Below, piece after piece: positions 9,172 to 19,500 of a stretch of 64,000 bases of DNA (its first letter is position 1; each line of letters begins with the position of its first letter). Position numbers and translations under genes: made by a program. Origin of the DNA: Myxosarcina sp. GI1. Its GTDB lineage: Bacteria > Cyanobacteriota > Cyanobacteriia > Cyanobacteriales > Xenococcaceae. The DNA is taken from contig NZ_JRFE01000023.1 in NCBI RefSeq assembly GCF_000756305.1, positions 63,612 to 127,611 of the forward strand. The letters run 5' to 3'. The notes below the pieces were generated by a model. The model did not search any database. It had not been told where the DNA came from and was given only the letters and a program-made list of their open reading frames with translations.

Positions 9172-9714
9172 ATGAATGTAAAAACTAAAGACGACGAACC
9201 AACATCTAAAGCAGAAATATCATTGTTGTTAAAAACGCTTTCTGTATCCCGATGGATTAGTGCGATTCCGGTGTTCGCTTCTTTAGCTGCTTCATTACTT
9301 ATGCTGCTGTTGGGAATTAAAGAAACCATTGCTGCTTTTGCGATCGCTTTTGAGGGAGGCGCAAATACCATGCCCATAGGTGCGACGGAAGAAGCTACTC
9401 TGCGTCTTTTAGAAGCACTGGATGATTTTCTTATTGGTTTAGCATTTCTCTCCTTCTCCTATGGTATTTATGCTCTGTTTATTAACTTTAAAGAAGAAGA
9501 TTTAGAGATTCCTAAGTGGTTGAGAATTAAAAATATTGCCGCACTCAAAAAAAGTTTATTAGAAGTACTCCTGGTGCTATTGAGTGTAGTATTTGTCAAA
9601 CGCATCTTAGAAGCTGTCACTCCTAGCGAGATTCAGTGGAAAATTATCATAATTCCCCTGTCAATTGTGGCGATCGCGCTAAGTACCAGATTTATGTCCG
9701 AAAGTGAATCATAG
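9172..9714 (+). CDS. UPF0114 (YqhA-like) membrane protein
   Basis: 180 residues with four hydrophobic segments. The first follows WISAIPVFASLAASLLML; the conserved core EALDDFLIGLAFLSFSYGIY matches the UPF0114 signature (acidic residue, then FLIGL). A basic loop with PKWLRI links to the last two helices. Function is unknown. It leads a run of four same-strand genes (9.2-12.2 kb) of small membrane proteins, with 80 bases to the DUF202 fusion gene. Confidence 0.8.
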   Translation: MNVKTKDDEPTSKAEISLLLKTLSVSRWISAIPVFASLAASLLMLLLGIKETIAAFAIAFEGGANTMPIGATEEATLRLLEALDDFLIGLAFLSFSYGIYALFINFKEEDLEIPKWLRIKNIAALKKSLLEVLLVLLSVVFVKRILEAVTPSEIQWKIIIIPLSIVAIALSTRFMSESES

Positions 9715-9794
9715 CTAAAGATTGAATATATCTTATTAGGAACTTCTTTTTCAGTCCTAAAAGAGCTAATACATTTTTTTTACTCGTCTATCTT

Positions 9795-11186
9795 ATGTCT
9801 GATTCCTTTCAATCTCCCAAACCAGAAGAATCTTCCTTTGCTGGAGCGAGCAATAACGAACTTGCTATAACTCGCACCGAGCTTGCCAGCGATCGCACAG
9901 ATTTAGCAGAAATTCGTACGGATTTGGCAAAAGACCGCAATCGTCTGGCAGCCGAACGCACTTTGATGGCTTGGATTCGTACCTCCCTATCAATGATTAG
10001 TTTTGGCTTTGGTATCGATCGCTTTTTTACCTATCTCAAGCAGTCACAAACTGGAACTTCGGTGAATCAGCTTACAGAAGAACGGGTTTTGGGACTGGGT
10101 TTAATTGTTCTGGGGGTAGTCGCTCTAGCAGGAGGCACTCTTAACTACTGGCGCGTGCTTAAAAACCTGGAAAGTCCTCGCTATAAATATAATTATGCCT
10201 CCACTCGTTCCTTTGCCATAACCATTGCCATCGTTTTGGTGTTTATCGGGCTAGCCAGTTATGTTCCCATAATTACTAAGGACGTGAGCTTCAAGGAGAT
10301 TATCACCCTTAATAGTCAAATCGTGACAACCTTAGTCTCTTTCTCAGTGTTTGCTATTATGCTCTCTTTGGGTGCGGCATTGTCGGTATCGGACTTATTG
10401 GCGTTCTGGCAACAGCCCACTCTTGTAGCGCGATCGCTTCTGGCTATTGTTATTATTCCTCCCATAGTATTGGCAGCTATTCTGTCAGTCACCAAACTTC
10501 CCGAAACCTTTGTCTTAGCTCTGATTTTTATGATTGCCGCACCAGGTCCTGCGCTGCTTACTAAGAGGGCGGGAACTGCGGGAGCACGTCTGGACTTTAC
10601 TCTCAGTCTGCAAATAACTCTGGCACTGCTTGCTATTCTAGTCACTCCGCTAATTTTAAAGTTCTTCGCTGTCTTCTATTCTGGTTCTGAACTAACGGTT
10701 AATGCCATGCAGGTTGCCAAGCAAGTAGGACTCGTTCAGTTTTTACCGTTGGGCATCGGCATTGCTATTGCAACTATCTGGAAAGACGTAGCAACAGAAA
10801 TCGTGGAACTAATAAGCACGGTAGCCAATACGTTATTTATCATTCAGGTACTGATTATTTTCATCATTAGTTGGGAAATCGTTCCAGCATTGGGGACGAC
10901 AATACTAATTGCAACCGCTCTGATTACGCTACTCGGTTTGGTCATTGGACAAGTTGCGAGTATTGGCTTGGCTCCAAATATTCAGTCGGGAATTGCCGTC
11001 GCCACTATCGCTCGCAACGCTGGGCTGGCGATCGCTCTTGCCGCACTTAACGGACAAGCAAACGTTATTCCTGTCATAGTCGGCGTACTAATTGTGGGAA
11101 TTATAGTTGGTGTTCCTTACTCCGCCTGGATGAAACGTAAGGTACGGACGGCAATGACAGTGGGTACAGCAAGTATATCTTCTTGA
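9795..11186 (+). CDS. Fusion of a DUF202 domain with a bile-acid-symporter-like membrane domain
   Basis: 463 residues. An N-terminal run of heptads of the RTxLAxx type (about 26-60) leads into a DUF202 domain with RLAAERTLMAWIRTSLSMI and three helices (to about 165). The C-terminal 290 residues have eight to nine helices, with SLGAALSVSDLLAFWQQP, FMIAAPGPALLTKRAG and GIAVATIARNAGLAIALAAL. These are hallmarks of the SBF/BASS fold (the GPA and RNAGLA crossover motifs). BASS proteins import bile acids, pyruvate or other organic anions with sodium. Two stand-alone DUF202 genes follow. The substrate is not predictable here. The fusion is unusual and worth checking. Confidence 0.8.
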   Translation: MSDSFQSPKPEESSFAGASNNELAITRTELASDRTDLAEIRTDLAKDRNRLAAERTLMAWIRTSLSMISFGFGIDRFFTYLKQSQTGTSVNQLTEERVLGLGLIVLGVVALAGGTLNYWRVLKNLESPRYKYNYASTRSFAITIAIVLVFIGLASYVPIITKDVSFKEIITLNSQIVTTLVSFSVFAIMLSLGAALSVSDLLAFWQQPTLVARSLLAIVIIPPIVLAAILSVTKLPETFVLALIFMIAAPGPALLTKRAGTAGARLDFTLSLQITLALLAILVTPLILKFFAVFYSGSELTVNAMQVAKQVGLVQFLPLGIGIAIATIWKDVATEIVELISTVANTLFIIQVLIIFIISWEIVPALGTTILIATALITLLGLVIGQVASIGLAPNIQSGIAVATIARNAGLAIALAALNGQANVIPVIVGVLIVGIIVGVPYSAWMKRKVRTAMTVGTASISS

Positions 11187-11290
11187 TGTTGTCAGTCATT
11201 CGTTCTTTGGCATTTGTCATTAGTTTTTTATTCTTGGTTTAACAACTAATAACCAACAATTAACGACTAATAATTTAATGGGAAATTATC

Positions 11291-11704
11291 ATGAGCCAAC
11301 CACCTTTACCATCCAAGCCGCCTAATATTCAAGCCGAACTTGCCAAAGAGCGTAATCGAGCGGCAGCAGAACGCACTCTTATGGCGTGGATTCGTACCAG
11401 TCTTTCTCTAATTGGTTTTGGCTTTGGTATTGATAGTGTAGTTAGTGCAATTTTTAGTTTTCAAGCCGTCCAAAATCTCGACAGAGTGCGCTTGACTCGA
11501 CTGTTAGGATTGGCATTTATTGGACTGGGAATATATGCTCTGGTTACTGCCGCCATCGAACATCGTCAAGAACTGCTAAAAATTCAGCGTAACGCAGATT
11601 ACTTCTATAAATCTCGTCGTTCTCTAGGTTTGACTGTAGCCATAGGTTTAATTTGTATAGGAGCGATCGCTTTTGTTGGCATTTTATGGAAAGCAATAAC
11701 TTAA
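11291..11704 (+). CDS. DUF202 membrane protein
   Basis: 137 residues. The signature ELAKERNRAAAERTLMAWIR is followed by TSLSLIGFGFGID and then three hydrophobic helices (about 36-60, 73-93, 112-134). This is a complete DUF202 domain protein, closely similar to the N-terminus of the fusion protein just upstream and to the next gene. DUF202 proteins are small inner-membrane proteins without a well-defined biochemical role. The three genes probably arose by local duplication. Confidence 0.88.
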   Translation: MSQPPLPSKPPNIQAELAKERNRAAAERTLMAWIRTSLSLIGFGFGIDSVVSAIFSFQAVQNLDRVRLTRLLGLAFIGLGIYALVTAAIEHRQELLKIQRNADYFYKSRRSLGLTVAIGLICIGAIAFVGILWKAIT

Positions 11705-11768
11705 ATAATTTAACTTTTATTCTCTGTCATGTGTCTACTGCCAAAACCACTAATCGATAACCAATCCT

Positions 11769-12182
11769 ATGAGTTCAATACCACCTAGACCTACTAATGT
11801 TACTACTCAATTAGCCAAAGAACGCAACCGTGAAGCTGCCGAACGCACTATGGCAAGCTGGATTCAAAACTGTATTGGAATTATTGGCTTTGGTGCGGGG
11901 TTCGATAGTATTTTGACTGCGCTACATCAGGCGTTTCCCGAACAAGATCGAGCATTTGACCTGAATCTAGTTCACATCATTGGACTAGCGGCGATCGCGA
12001 TCGGCATCTTATTGTTGGTTCCCATAATTATTGCCTATAAGCAAGAGATACGCTATTTAGAGAGAGAAGATTATTTAGCAGAATTGCCTCGTCTTTCTAA
12101 TCTCGGCGTTGTTGTCAGTTCTATTATTCTGTATGGTTTGATTGCCTTCGTTGCTGCTTTATTCGTTCTTCCCTGGCGATAG
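11769..12182 (+). CDS. DUF202 membrane protein, divergent copy
   Basis: 137 residues, the same length as its neighbour 65 bases upstream. It keeps QLAKERNREAAERTMASWIQ and GIIGFGAGFD, but the conserved LMAWIRTSLS becomes MASWIQNCIG, so the usual Arg-Thr of the signature is lost. Three hydrophobic helices are kept. It is probably co-transcribed with the DUF202 genes before it. Function is unknown. Confidence 0.85.
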   Translation: MSSIPPRPTNVTTQLAKERNREAAERTMASWIQNCIGIIGFGAGFDSILTALHQAFPEQDRAFDLNLVHIIGLAAIAIGILLLVPIIIAYKQEIRYLEREDYLAELPRLSNLGVVVSSIILYGLIAFVAALFVLPWR

Positions 12183-12278
12183 CTGTTAAGTTGACAATAC
12201 CCGTCGAACAGTTTCTTTAAGTTTTTCGTATTTCACGCTTCACTTTAAATATGACTTCATTATCGCTTATCCCCCTTT

Positions 12279-12851
12279 TCACAGATTTGCCTTACCGTCT
12301 TCTAAGGGAGTAAGCCTAATTATTACGTCAGTTGGGCTTTGGCGAATCAGTTGGATAAAATTAGAGGGTGTTTCCCATTCTACCAGTACGGATATTGGTT
12401 GAGGTTCGCTGACAGGTGGGTTAGCAGGTCGGGCGAAGGTTTCACTATCGACCAAACTAAATTTAGGAGGTTTTCTAGTTTGTTGAAGTTGACCTACCGC
12501 ACGAGAAGGACGACCAAACCTTTGTTTGAGTTCATCAACTAGACCTACAGTATTGCCTTGGGATACAAAAACTATTTCCGATAGCTGTGGTTCACTGCCA
12601 ATAAAATTAAACAAAACTTCAAATTGATACTTACCCGAATTCCAATCACTTTGTAGTAAAGTTTGTTGTCCGTCATCTGTCATTTTGGGATTTTTCACAG
12701 GAACTGCTGCCCCCTCTGAAGCTTGCAAAACTTCTTCAGCACTCATACCCCATTGGGTGTACTCCCATTCTGCTCTAGCAGGGCGAATTGTGAAATACTC
12801 GACAGCGGTAAAAATTGGCAACAGTAGCAAGAACGATAATATTTTTTTCAT
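12279..12851 (-). CDS. Exported hypothetical protein
   Basis: About 190 residues from the ATG at 12851. That codon begins a standard signal peptide (MKKILSFLLLLPIFTAVEYF, cleavage near ARAEW); a start seven codons upstream is possible. The mature part opens with EYTQWGMSAEEVLQAS and continues with mixed strands and FGRPSRAVGQ. I do not recognise a family with certainty. It converges on the DUF202 cluster and is followed by none of its strand for 100 bases. Confidence 0.6.
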   Translation of the reverse strand: MKKILSFLLLLPIFTAVEYFTIRPARAEWEYTQWGMSAEEVLQASEGAAVPVKNPKMTDDGQQTLLQSDWNSGKYQFEVLFNFIGSEPQLSEIVFVSQGNTVGLVDELKQRFGRPSRAVGQLQQTRKPPKFSLVDSETFARPANPPVSEPQPISVLVEWETPSNFIQLIRQSPTDVIIRLTPLEDGKANL

Positions 12852-13137
12852 AGTATTGAATCTAATTAGCAATGACTAAATTTAAGCAGCAAATTTATGA
12901 TACTGCTGGTTGCGAGCGGCAGGGCTATTAAGTTCTGTTAAAATTGCAATTAAAGTTTTTATAAGCAATACAATATGTAATTCATTGTCGTTTATCAAGA
13001 TAAATGTTAACTAGGCAGGCGATCGCGCCAAAGTAAATCACACTCACACATAAAAATGGAAATATTTTAGACTATTCAAATTTTGCCGAATGCTGAATAA
13101 TTTAAATGCAGTAGAAACTATTTTGTGAGGAGTTTAC

Positions 13138-13590
13138 ATGAAAAAATTAGCGTTATTGTCTATGGTTGCATTGAGCATGGTATTTACATTTAATCCCAAT
13201 ACAGTCAGATCGCAAACCAAATATAGCATCGCTGCTCAGCTTCTAGCGCAATCGCAACCAGAGCCACCATCGCCAGAAGAGTTTATCGATAGCCTCGACC
13301 TTGACGACGAACAACGAGAAAATATTCAAGAAATCCTAGATAATTATCGACCAGAAGTCCGTAAAACATTTAATAAGCTTCAACGGGAATTACAGAATTT
13401 GAGAGATACTACCGTTCCTACAGCTTCAGCAGACGAAATCCGCATCGCTCGGCAGGATGTCATTCACGTCAGACAACAACTTGGAGATTTGCTGTTTGAA
13501 GAGTTATTGGCGATTCGCGGTGAGTTGACAGTCGACCAACGGGGGCAGATAAACCAACGCCTGCAAGAACTCTATAGTCAGTCAAATTAA
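13138..13590 (+). CDS. Periplasmic Spy/CpxP-like small helical protein
   Basis: 150 residues with a ribosome site GAGGAG ten bases before the ATG. A signal peptide (KKLALLSMVALSMVFTF) precedes a mature chain that is nearly all helix: SLDLDDEQRENIQEILDNYR, then two more amphipathic helices and a final LTVDQRGQINQRLQEL. Two segments (LDLDDEQRENI and LTVDQRGQI) fit the LTxxQ pattern of Spy/CpxP proteins. These bind unfolded periplasmic proteins or metals under envelope stress. The exact role here is inferred only from pattern. Confidence 0.65.
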   Translation: MKKLALLSMVALSMVFTFNPNTVRSQTKYSIAAQLLAQSQPEPPSPEEFIDSLDLDDEQRENIQEILDNYRPEVRKTFNKLQRELQNLRDTTVPTASADEIRIARQDVIHVRQQLGDLLFEELLAIRGELTVDQRGQINQRLQELYSQSN

Positions 13591-13671
13591 TTAAAGCGAT
13601 CGCCTACTGACTTTAGAAAAATTTGACTTGTTTAATAATCTAACTGTTAAGTCTTCGCTCTTTTTTGACAA

Positions 13672-14316
13672 TCAAACATTGCTTGTAATCTTCGGCAAAG
13701 CTCCTATAGCTCTTAAAGAATTAATAATAAACTGTACGGCAAGTGCCGACTGTAGTACCGCAAAAACCCAGCCAATAATTTGCAGAACTGGAGGTGGTAA
13801 AACTTTAAAAATCTGTCGCGCCAATAGCATAAAGATTAGATTTAAAACCATAATTACCAGAAGTAGACCTATAATTGCTGCTAAACCTGGCTGACCTTCA
13901 TCTTGAGCTAGAGCGACAATTGCCACGATCGCTGCAATGCCTGGAGCGGTAACAATAGTGGGAATAGCCAGGGGAAAAATGGCAATATCTAAAGATGGTG
14001 GAGATATTGACTTACTATCAGTACTTTTAGGTTTGGGTGGGAATGATTGATTGACTGCCGATAGTGCCAAGTTAAATAGTATAATTCCACCAGCAATTCC
14101 TACAGCAGGAGTAGAAACACCCCACTTACCCAAAATATTGATGCCAACAATAGCAATAACCACTGTAATTATTGTGGCGATCGCCGTAGCTCTTAAAGCC
14201 ACCGTTCGGCAAAAACCAGGAGCGGCTCCCCTAGTCTGCTGCACGAAAGCACCAATAGTTTTTAGCGGTCCCAAGGTAATAAAAAAAAGCGTAAATATTT
14301 CTGATAGCTCTAACAT
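13672..14316 (-). CDS. MarC-family integral membrane protein
   Basis: About 214 residues from an ATG giving MLELSEIFTLFFITLGPLKT; a TTG five codons upstream is also open. Six hydrophobic helices are present. The family markers are FFITLGPLKTIGAF near the start, GIAGGIILFNLAL in the middle and DIAIFPLAIPTIVTAPGIAA (MarC proteins read IPLTAGPGTI or similar there). A DSKSISPPS loop separates the two halves. Despite the name, MarC proteins have no proven role in drug resistance. It stands alone on the minus strand before aqpZ. Confidence 0.87.
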   Translation of the reverse strand: MLELSEIFTLFFITLGPLKTIGAFVQQTRGAAPGFCRTVALRATAIATIITVVIAIVGINILGKWGVSTPAVGIAGGIILFNLALSAVNQSFPPKPKSTDSKSISPPSLDIAIFPLAIPTIVTAPGIAAIVAIVALAQDEGQPGLAAIIGLLLVIMVLNLIFMLLARQIFKVLPPPVLQIIGWVFAVLQSALAVQFIINSLRAIGALPKITSNV

Positions 14317-14421
14317 GGATTGAGGTGGCAAAAAAGCAAATTACAGCTCACAATATCTAAACAGCTATTAAAAGATCTCAAGCACAAAGACCGTACCCGT
14401 CCGAGCATAATTCTGTGAGTT

Positions 14422-15204
14422 TTAAGATATTTGTTCCCCAACGGCAGGAGTAGTTTCTCTTACTACACGCGGCTCGGCAAAAACAGTGCGATAAACCCAT
14501 CCAGCAAGTATTGCTCCTAAAATAGGGGCTACCCAGAATAACCATAGTTGACCGACTAATTCTACTCCAGCAAACAAGGCAACTCCCGTACTACGAGCGG
14601 GATTGACTGAGGTGTTGGTGACGGGAATGCTAATTAAATGAATTAAAGTCAAAGCCAGCCCAATTGCCGCGGGTGCAAATCCTACGGGGGCACGAACATC
14701 GGTAACTCCTAAAATAATAATTAAAAACATAAAGGTTAAAACTACTTCAGTTATCAGGCAAGACAACAGCGGATAACCACCAGGAGAATGTTCTCCATAA
14801 CCATTAGTTGCCAGAGGATTGGAACCAGAAAGACTAAATTCGGGATTGCCACTGGCAATAATCAGAATAATTAGTCCAGCCACAATCGCCCCTAACACCT
14901 GAGCGATAATGTAAGGCAGTAACTCTCCACCAGAAAACCTCTTACCCGCCCAAAGCCCAAAGGAAACGGCAGGATTAAAGTGTCCGCCAGAAATATGTCC
15001 GACAGCATATGCCATAGTCAACACTGTCAAGCCAAAGGCGAGAGCAACTCCGACAAAACTAATTCCAAGAGGGAAAAAAGTATCCTGTCCGATTACAGTA
15101 TCTTCGGAGGTGAATACGGCTGCCAAAACAGCACTACCACAGCCACCAAGAACGAGCCAAAAAGTGCCAATAAATTCTGCAAAGCATTTTTTAAAAATTG
15201 ACAT
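14422..15204 (-). CDS. aqpZ: Aquaporin Z-type water channel
   Basis: 260 residues. Both NPA boxes are present: [14 protein letters not shown] after GHISGG and [13 protein letters not shown] in the second half. Six membrane helices are seen, and the start [20 protein letters not shown] is typical of AqpZ. A His before the second box ([13 protein letters not shown]) and the Arg of NPARS form the narrow selectivity filter of water-specific channels. The C-terminus is slightly extended. The channel equilibrates water across the plasma membrane. Confidence 0.95.
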   Translation of the reverse strand: MSIFKKCFAEFIGTFWLVLGGCGSAVLAAVFTSEDTVIGQDTFFPLGISFVGVALAFGLTVLTMAYAVGHISGGHFNPAVSFGLWAGKRFSGGELLPYIIAQVLGAIVAGLIILIIASGNPEFSLSGSNPLATNGYGEHSPGGYPLLSCLITEVVLTFMFLIIILGVTDVRAPVGFAPAAIGLALTLIHLISIPVTNTSVNPARSTGVALFAGVELVGQLWLFWVAPILGAILAGWVYRTVFAEPRVVRETTPAVGEQIS

Positions 15205-15574
15205 GGTTTACCTCTATTTACTTTGTTGCTAACTAGAGGATGAGAACGAACGAAATTCTGTTTATGATTGCAATCGTAACCGCACTCATCCTAAACAAAA
15301 AACTGCATCAGTTATCGTGCAGCTTAGAACAAAAAAATAAGAGCGAGATACAAATTTATATGAAAGTTATAAAAAAGATTTTACTAAATCGTTTTCGACC
15401 GAGCGTAAAAATATAAGACTTACGCAGTGTTACAAAACAAAAAGGGTTTGAGCGATTTCACCCAACGCAAAATCAGGGTTTCATGTTTTAAGTGCGTAAG
15501 TTTTAGAATATTATTTTTGAATTGGGCTATTCATAAGAGCGAAATTCTTTTTAAGCTGTCTTACTCTATTTTTT
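15205..15574. other. Intergenic region with a small inverted-repeat element
   Basis: 370 bases between aqpZ and a REC gene, both on the minus strand. Apart from the ACTTACGCA/TGCGTAAGT element at 15418-15501 I see no gene. The region upstream of aqpZ (15205-15400) must hold its promoter. Confidence 0.5.
15418..15501. repeat. MITE-like element, 84 bp
   Basis: Perfect 9-bp ends ACTTACGCA (15418-15426) and TGCGTAAGT (15493-15501), with imperfect pairing continuing inward. Ends of this sequence are frequent on small non-coding mobile repeats in cyanobacteria (recalled, not searched). No open frame inside deserves a gene call. Confidence 0.6.
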
Positions 15575-15949
15575 TCACCAATTTAGTAGCTTGGCAATTT
15601 GAGTGGGCAGAGAGACGGGATTAAACGGTTTGGCGATCGCTCCGATCGCCCCAATTTCTTCTAGTTGTTGTTGGGTAAACCAACTAGCTCTGGCTGTAAT
15701 CAAAACGATGGGAATATATTTCCCCGAAAACCGTTTTAGTTCTTGAAGCAATTGCAAACTATGAGCTTCTCTCGAAAGCCGAACATCTACCAGGATAGCA
15801 TCGGGTGGCTCGCTGTTTACCCTCGCTAATCCCTCTGGAATAGAAGTAGCTAAAATAACCTTCCAGCCGCCAAAATCCTTCAAACAGTGACTCAAAACCT
15901 CTCGAACTCCGACCTCAAAGTCAAACAGTAAAATAGATTTAGTCGCCAT
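15575..15949 (-). CDS. Single-domain response regulator with altered acidic pocket
   Basis: 124 residues, receiver domain only. The phospho-acceptor D55 (AILVDVRL) and the conserved lysine (AIAKPF) are present. The metal-binding pair is D10-F11 (ILLFDFE) where DD or DE is normal. The change of one acidic residue to Phe suggests weak or phosphorylation-independent signalling. It follows the REC gene at 16128 by 178 bases on the same strand and probably belongs to the operon of the large kinase. The layout D-F-G-G-W and the ending IAKLLNW resemble the REC proteins at 16128 and 55145. Confidence 0.88.
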   Translation of the reverse strand: MATKSILLFDFEVGVREVLSHCLKDFGGWKVILATSIPEGLARVNSEPPDAILVDVRLSREAHSLQLLQELKRFSGKYIPIVLITARASWFTQQQLEEIGAIGAIAKPFNPVSLPTQIAKLLNW

Positions 15950-16127
15950 GGCTATATTACATAATTTTTTAGAAGTGTTATAAAATAAATCTCAATCTTA
16001 TTTAGAACTAAAGACAGTTACGACCTGATAAATTAGCGAAACCCGAAACAGAAGTCCCAAATTTTCTAATTCAGCCTACTTTAGTATTTAGTTTTAGTAA
16101 AAAAAAATAAGAAACTTATAAGTAAAT

Positions 16128-16505
16128 CTATGATGTCCAACCTAAAAGTGCTGCAACTTGAGTCCAAACGGTAGTCGGATCGAAGGGTTTAGCAATTGAC
16201 CCAGCAATTTTCATCTGGGCAAATTTGGCGCGATCGCCTGGCGTGACCTTTGCAGTTAGCAAAACGACTGGAATAGCTTCGGTTTGGGGGTCTAACTGGA
16301 GACGTTCGACAAATTGAAATCCATCCATTTCAGGCATCGATACATCGAGAATAATGCTGTCGAGTTTTTCGGTTCTAGCTTTAGCTAACCCTTCCTTACC
16401 AGAACTCGCCGTCACTGCTTTCCAACCTGCGAAATCTTCAAAAACTCTTTGCAAAACAAATAGTATTTCTGGTTCGTCATCGACAATCAGCACCCGTTTA
16501 TTCAT
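16128..16505 (-). CDS. Single-domain response regulator
   Basis: 125 residues. All receiver residues are present: D9-D10 (LIVDDEP), phospho-acceptor D54 (IILDVSMPEMDG), T84 and K106 (IAKPF). No output domain, so it likely passes phosphate onward or acts by protein contact. Its ATG overlaps the end of the sensor kinase gene by 8 bases, so the two are translationally coupled and are probable partners. Confidence 0.93.
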   Translation of the reverse strand: MNKRVLIVDDEPEILFVLQRVFEDFAGWKAVTASSGKEGLAKARTEKLDSIILDVSMPEMDGFQFVERLQLDPQTEAIPVVLLTAKVTPGDRAKFAQMKIAGSIAKPFDPTTVWTQVAALLGWTS

Positions 16506-19500
16506 AGTTCGACAATGGTAAGGTAAAGAAAAACGTACTGCCTATACCCAATTCACTTTCGACCCAAATTCGTCCCCCGTGTTGTTCGACAATGCTCTTA
16601 CAAATAGCCAACCCCAAGCCCGTACCTTTCTTGTCGCGAGAGTCGGAAATGTTTACTTGTTGAAAGCGATCGAATATGGACAATAATTTATTTTGGGGAA
16701 TACCCTGTCCTCGATCTTTAACTTGAAACAGGATTGCCTTTGATTCCTCTTCAAAGTCTTTTGATTCTAATTTGAGGAATAGGGATGAGAAACTGTTAGT
16801 AATTAGCTCTGCTGTAAGCCAGATAGTCGAACCAGGAGGAGAGAACTTAATCGCATTGGTTAAGAGATTAGTCAAAGTTTGTACGATCGCGTTGGGTGCG
16901 GCTAAGATCTCGTAGGAACAGGAATTGACAATAAGCTCGATGCCATCTCGATCGGCAAGTATTTTAACCGACTCAGTTGCCTGGTGAAGCAAAGTAGAAA
17001 GATCGCATTTTTCTTTAACCAACTTAAATTTCCCTGACTCCAACCGCTCCAGGTCTAAAATATCGTTGACTAAGCAAACCATACGTTCGCTATTGTTGTG
17101 GGCAATTTGCAATAGTTCTTTTGCCGTATCTGATTTATCATTGTAAAATCCCGTATTGAGTAGACCCAAAGAACCATTAATTGCGGTTAGGGGAGTACGA
17201 AGTTCGTGGCTGACAATCGAAATAAATTCATCTTTGAGTCGGTCAATTTTGTCGCGATCGCTAAGATCTTGAATTTGAGCGATAAAATAAAGCGGTCGAA
17301 CTTTAGAGTCTTTTACTAAAGATAAGCTGAGCAAACAGCTAATAGTATTGCCAAATTTATCTACACAGCAGATTTCTCTTTGAGTAACTCGCTCGTTGTC
17401 GGCTAACATTTGTTGCCTGATTTCTGAGACTCGCTGTCGATCTTCAAGGGCAGTTATGTCGTGTAGGGTAGCAGTGAGCAGTTCTGATTTTGTGTAACCA
17501 ACAATATTACACAAAGAACTGTTGACTTTGAGAAACTTACCACTACAGGAAACAATAGCAGTGCCAATTGGCGTGTTTTCAAAGGCACTGCGAAACCGTT
17601 CCTCGCTTTCTAGAAGTTCTAGTTCTGCTGTTTTGCGTTCTGTAAGATCTCGAAGCACGATTAGTACATCGTCTTTGTCTAGAGGTACTACTCTTGCCTC
17701 TTGCCAAATTACTCGTCCATCGTCTAGCAAGGGAAACTCATCAATTTGAGCTTTGCTGCTTTGTAGTGCCTCTTTAGTAGCTTTGAGGAGCTTTCTTGCC
17801 AATTGTGGAAAGAGAATACTGCGGTCGTTCTTTCCTACAGTTGCTGGCAATATCGTTTTTAAAATGGCATTTGATAGCTTGACATTAAGATACGTTCCAT
17901 CACGATGCATCCGAATTATCGAATCGGGCAGTGCTTCGATAATGGCGCGGTTTAATGCTTCGCCTTGTCGAATGGCTTCGGTTTGACGGGTAACCTGGCA
18001 CTTCAACTCTTGTTCGTAACCAGCACGTAGTTCTTCTGTATGGCGACGTTCGCTAATATCCTGGAAAACATTAATAGCATAAACCACGTCGCCAGCTTCA
18101 TCAAAAATGGGAATAGTACGAACTTCTAGCGGGATTCGCTTGCCCTCAACTTCTATTTCGAGATCGTCTAATACAGTTGATTCTCCTTTTAATGCCCTGA
18201 TTGCAGGTAATTTATTTACAGGATAACTACGGTTAGTTCCAGCGACGTAAATAGGCAAATCTCGCGAAAATTTTGCTGATAATAAGGGATTTAGTATTTC
18301 GTTGCGTCCTAAAATTTCTTTTGCTGCTCGATTTAGCAACACTGCCTTGCTATCGCGATCGAAGACGGTAATTCCCAAAGGGATACTTTGCAAAAAAGTT
18401 TCAAACTTTTTTTCGCTGGCTTGCAGAGAACCAAAGGTATCGTCTAGTTGCTGTGCCATCCGCTCGAAAGCGATACCCAGTTGCGCTACTTCCCCTACTC
18501 CACCTACTTGAATTTGTCGCTTTAATTGTCCTTCGGTAATAGCCGTTGCTGCCTGCTGTAAGCGGTGAATGGGGGTAGCGATCGCCCGTGATGTCCAAAT
18601 CCCCGTAACTGTCGCCGATAGCAAGGTTAGCCCGCAAAGTAGTAACGTCCGTTGATTGTTTGCCTGGATATCTGCTAAAAAATCTGTTTCGGGAATCGCC
18701 GTTACTATTAGCCAGTCAAGTCCATAACTATTCTGATATGGCGTAATTTGCACGAACTGACGCTGCTTGTCTAAGAGAAAGCTAAAACTCTGGCTGGCTC
18801 GAATTCGGTTTAAGTCTTGCCATTTAGCGATCGCTTCTTGAGCTACGGCGCGAGTTAACAAGTTCTGGCTATCTGTACTCTGCATTCGGATTAGTTCTTT
18901 TCCCTGCCTGTGGAAAAGTCGTTCTTGAGTAGAGCTGGCGATTAATTCTCCTGTTGGCTCGACGATAAACGTTTGACCAGATGGAGAAAAATCTAGAGAA
19001 TCGAGAAATAAACTAATATCTTCTAGCAGTAAATCCGAATTAAGAACTCCTTGCAATTCTCCGTTTATATAGACGGGAGTTACCGCAGAAATTATAGTAA
19101 TAGGTAAGTTTAGAGCGGGAAAAACTGGAGTCCAGGTTGGTTTGCCAACTTTTAAAGCAGTTTTGTACCATAAAAGTCGGCGAGAATCAAAATTGGGCGT
19201 AACGTGTATTGTTTTTAGGCGATTTCGTTTTTCATCAATTTGGTAAAAGCGGCGTACTCCAGGTGCGGCTCCTCGCTTATCCCAGAGCGTAATAGTATTG
19301 GGAGTAGTAACAACACCATGGCGATCGCGACCGACTCCTAGAACTTCTCCGTCAACATTGCCAAAGCTAAGAGTAGTCAGTGAGGGGAAAATTTGTATTT
19401 GCTGGTAAAAATACTGTTCTAGTTTGGCAAAATCTGCTACGTCTATTTTTTCCTTGGCTATCGCGACTCGATTTAGTTCTACTATCTGCTGAGGAGTTGC

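Noticed and set aside
15427..15624. Small plus-strand frame downstream of the 84-bp element
   Set aside because: It begins inside the repeat and overlaps the REC gene end on the other strand; no family.
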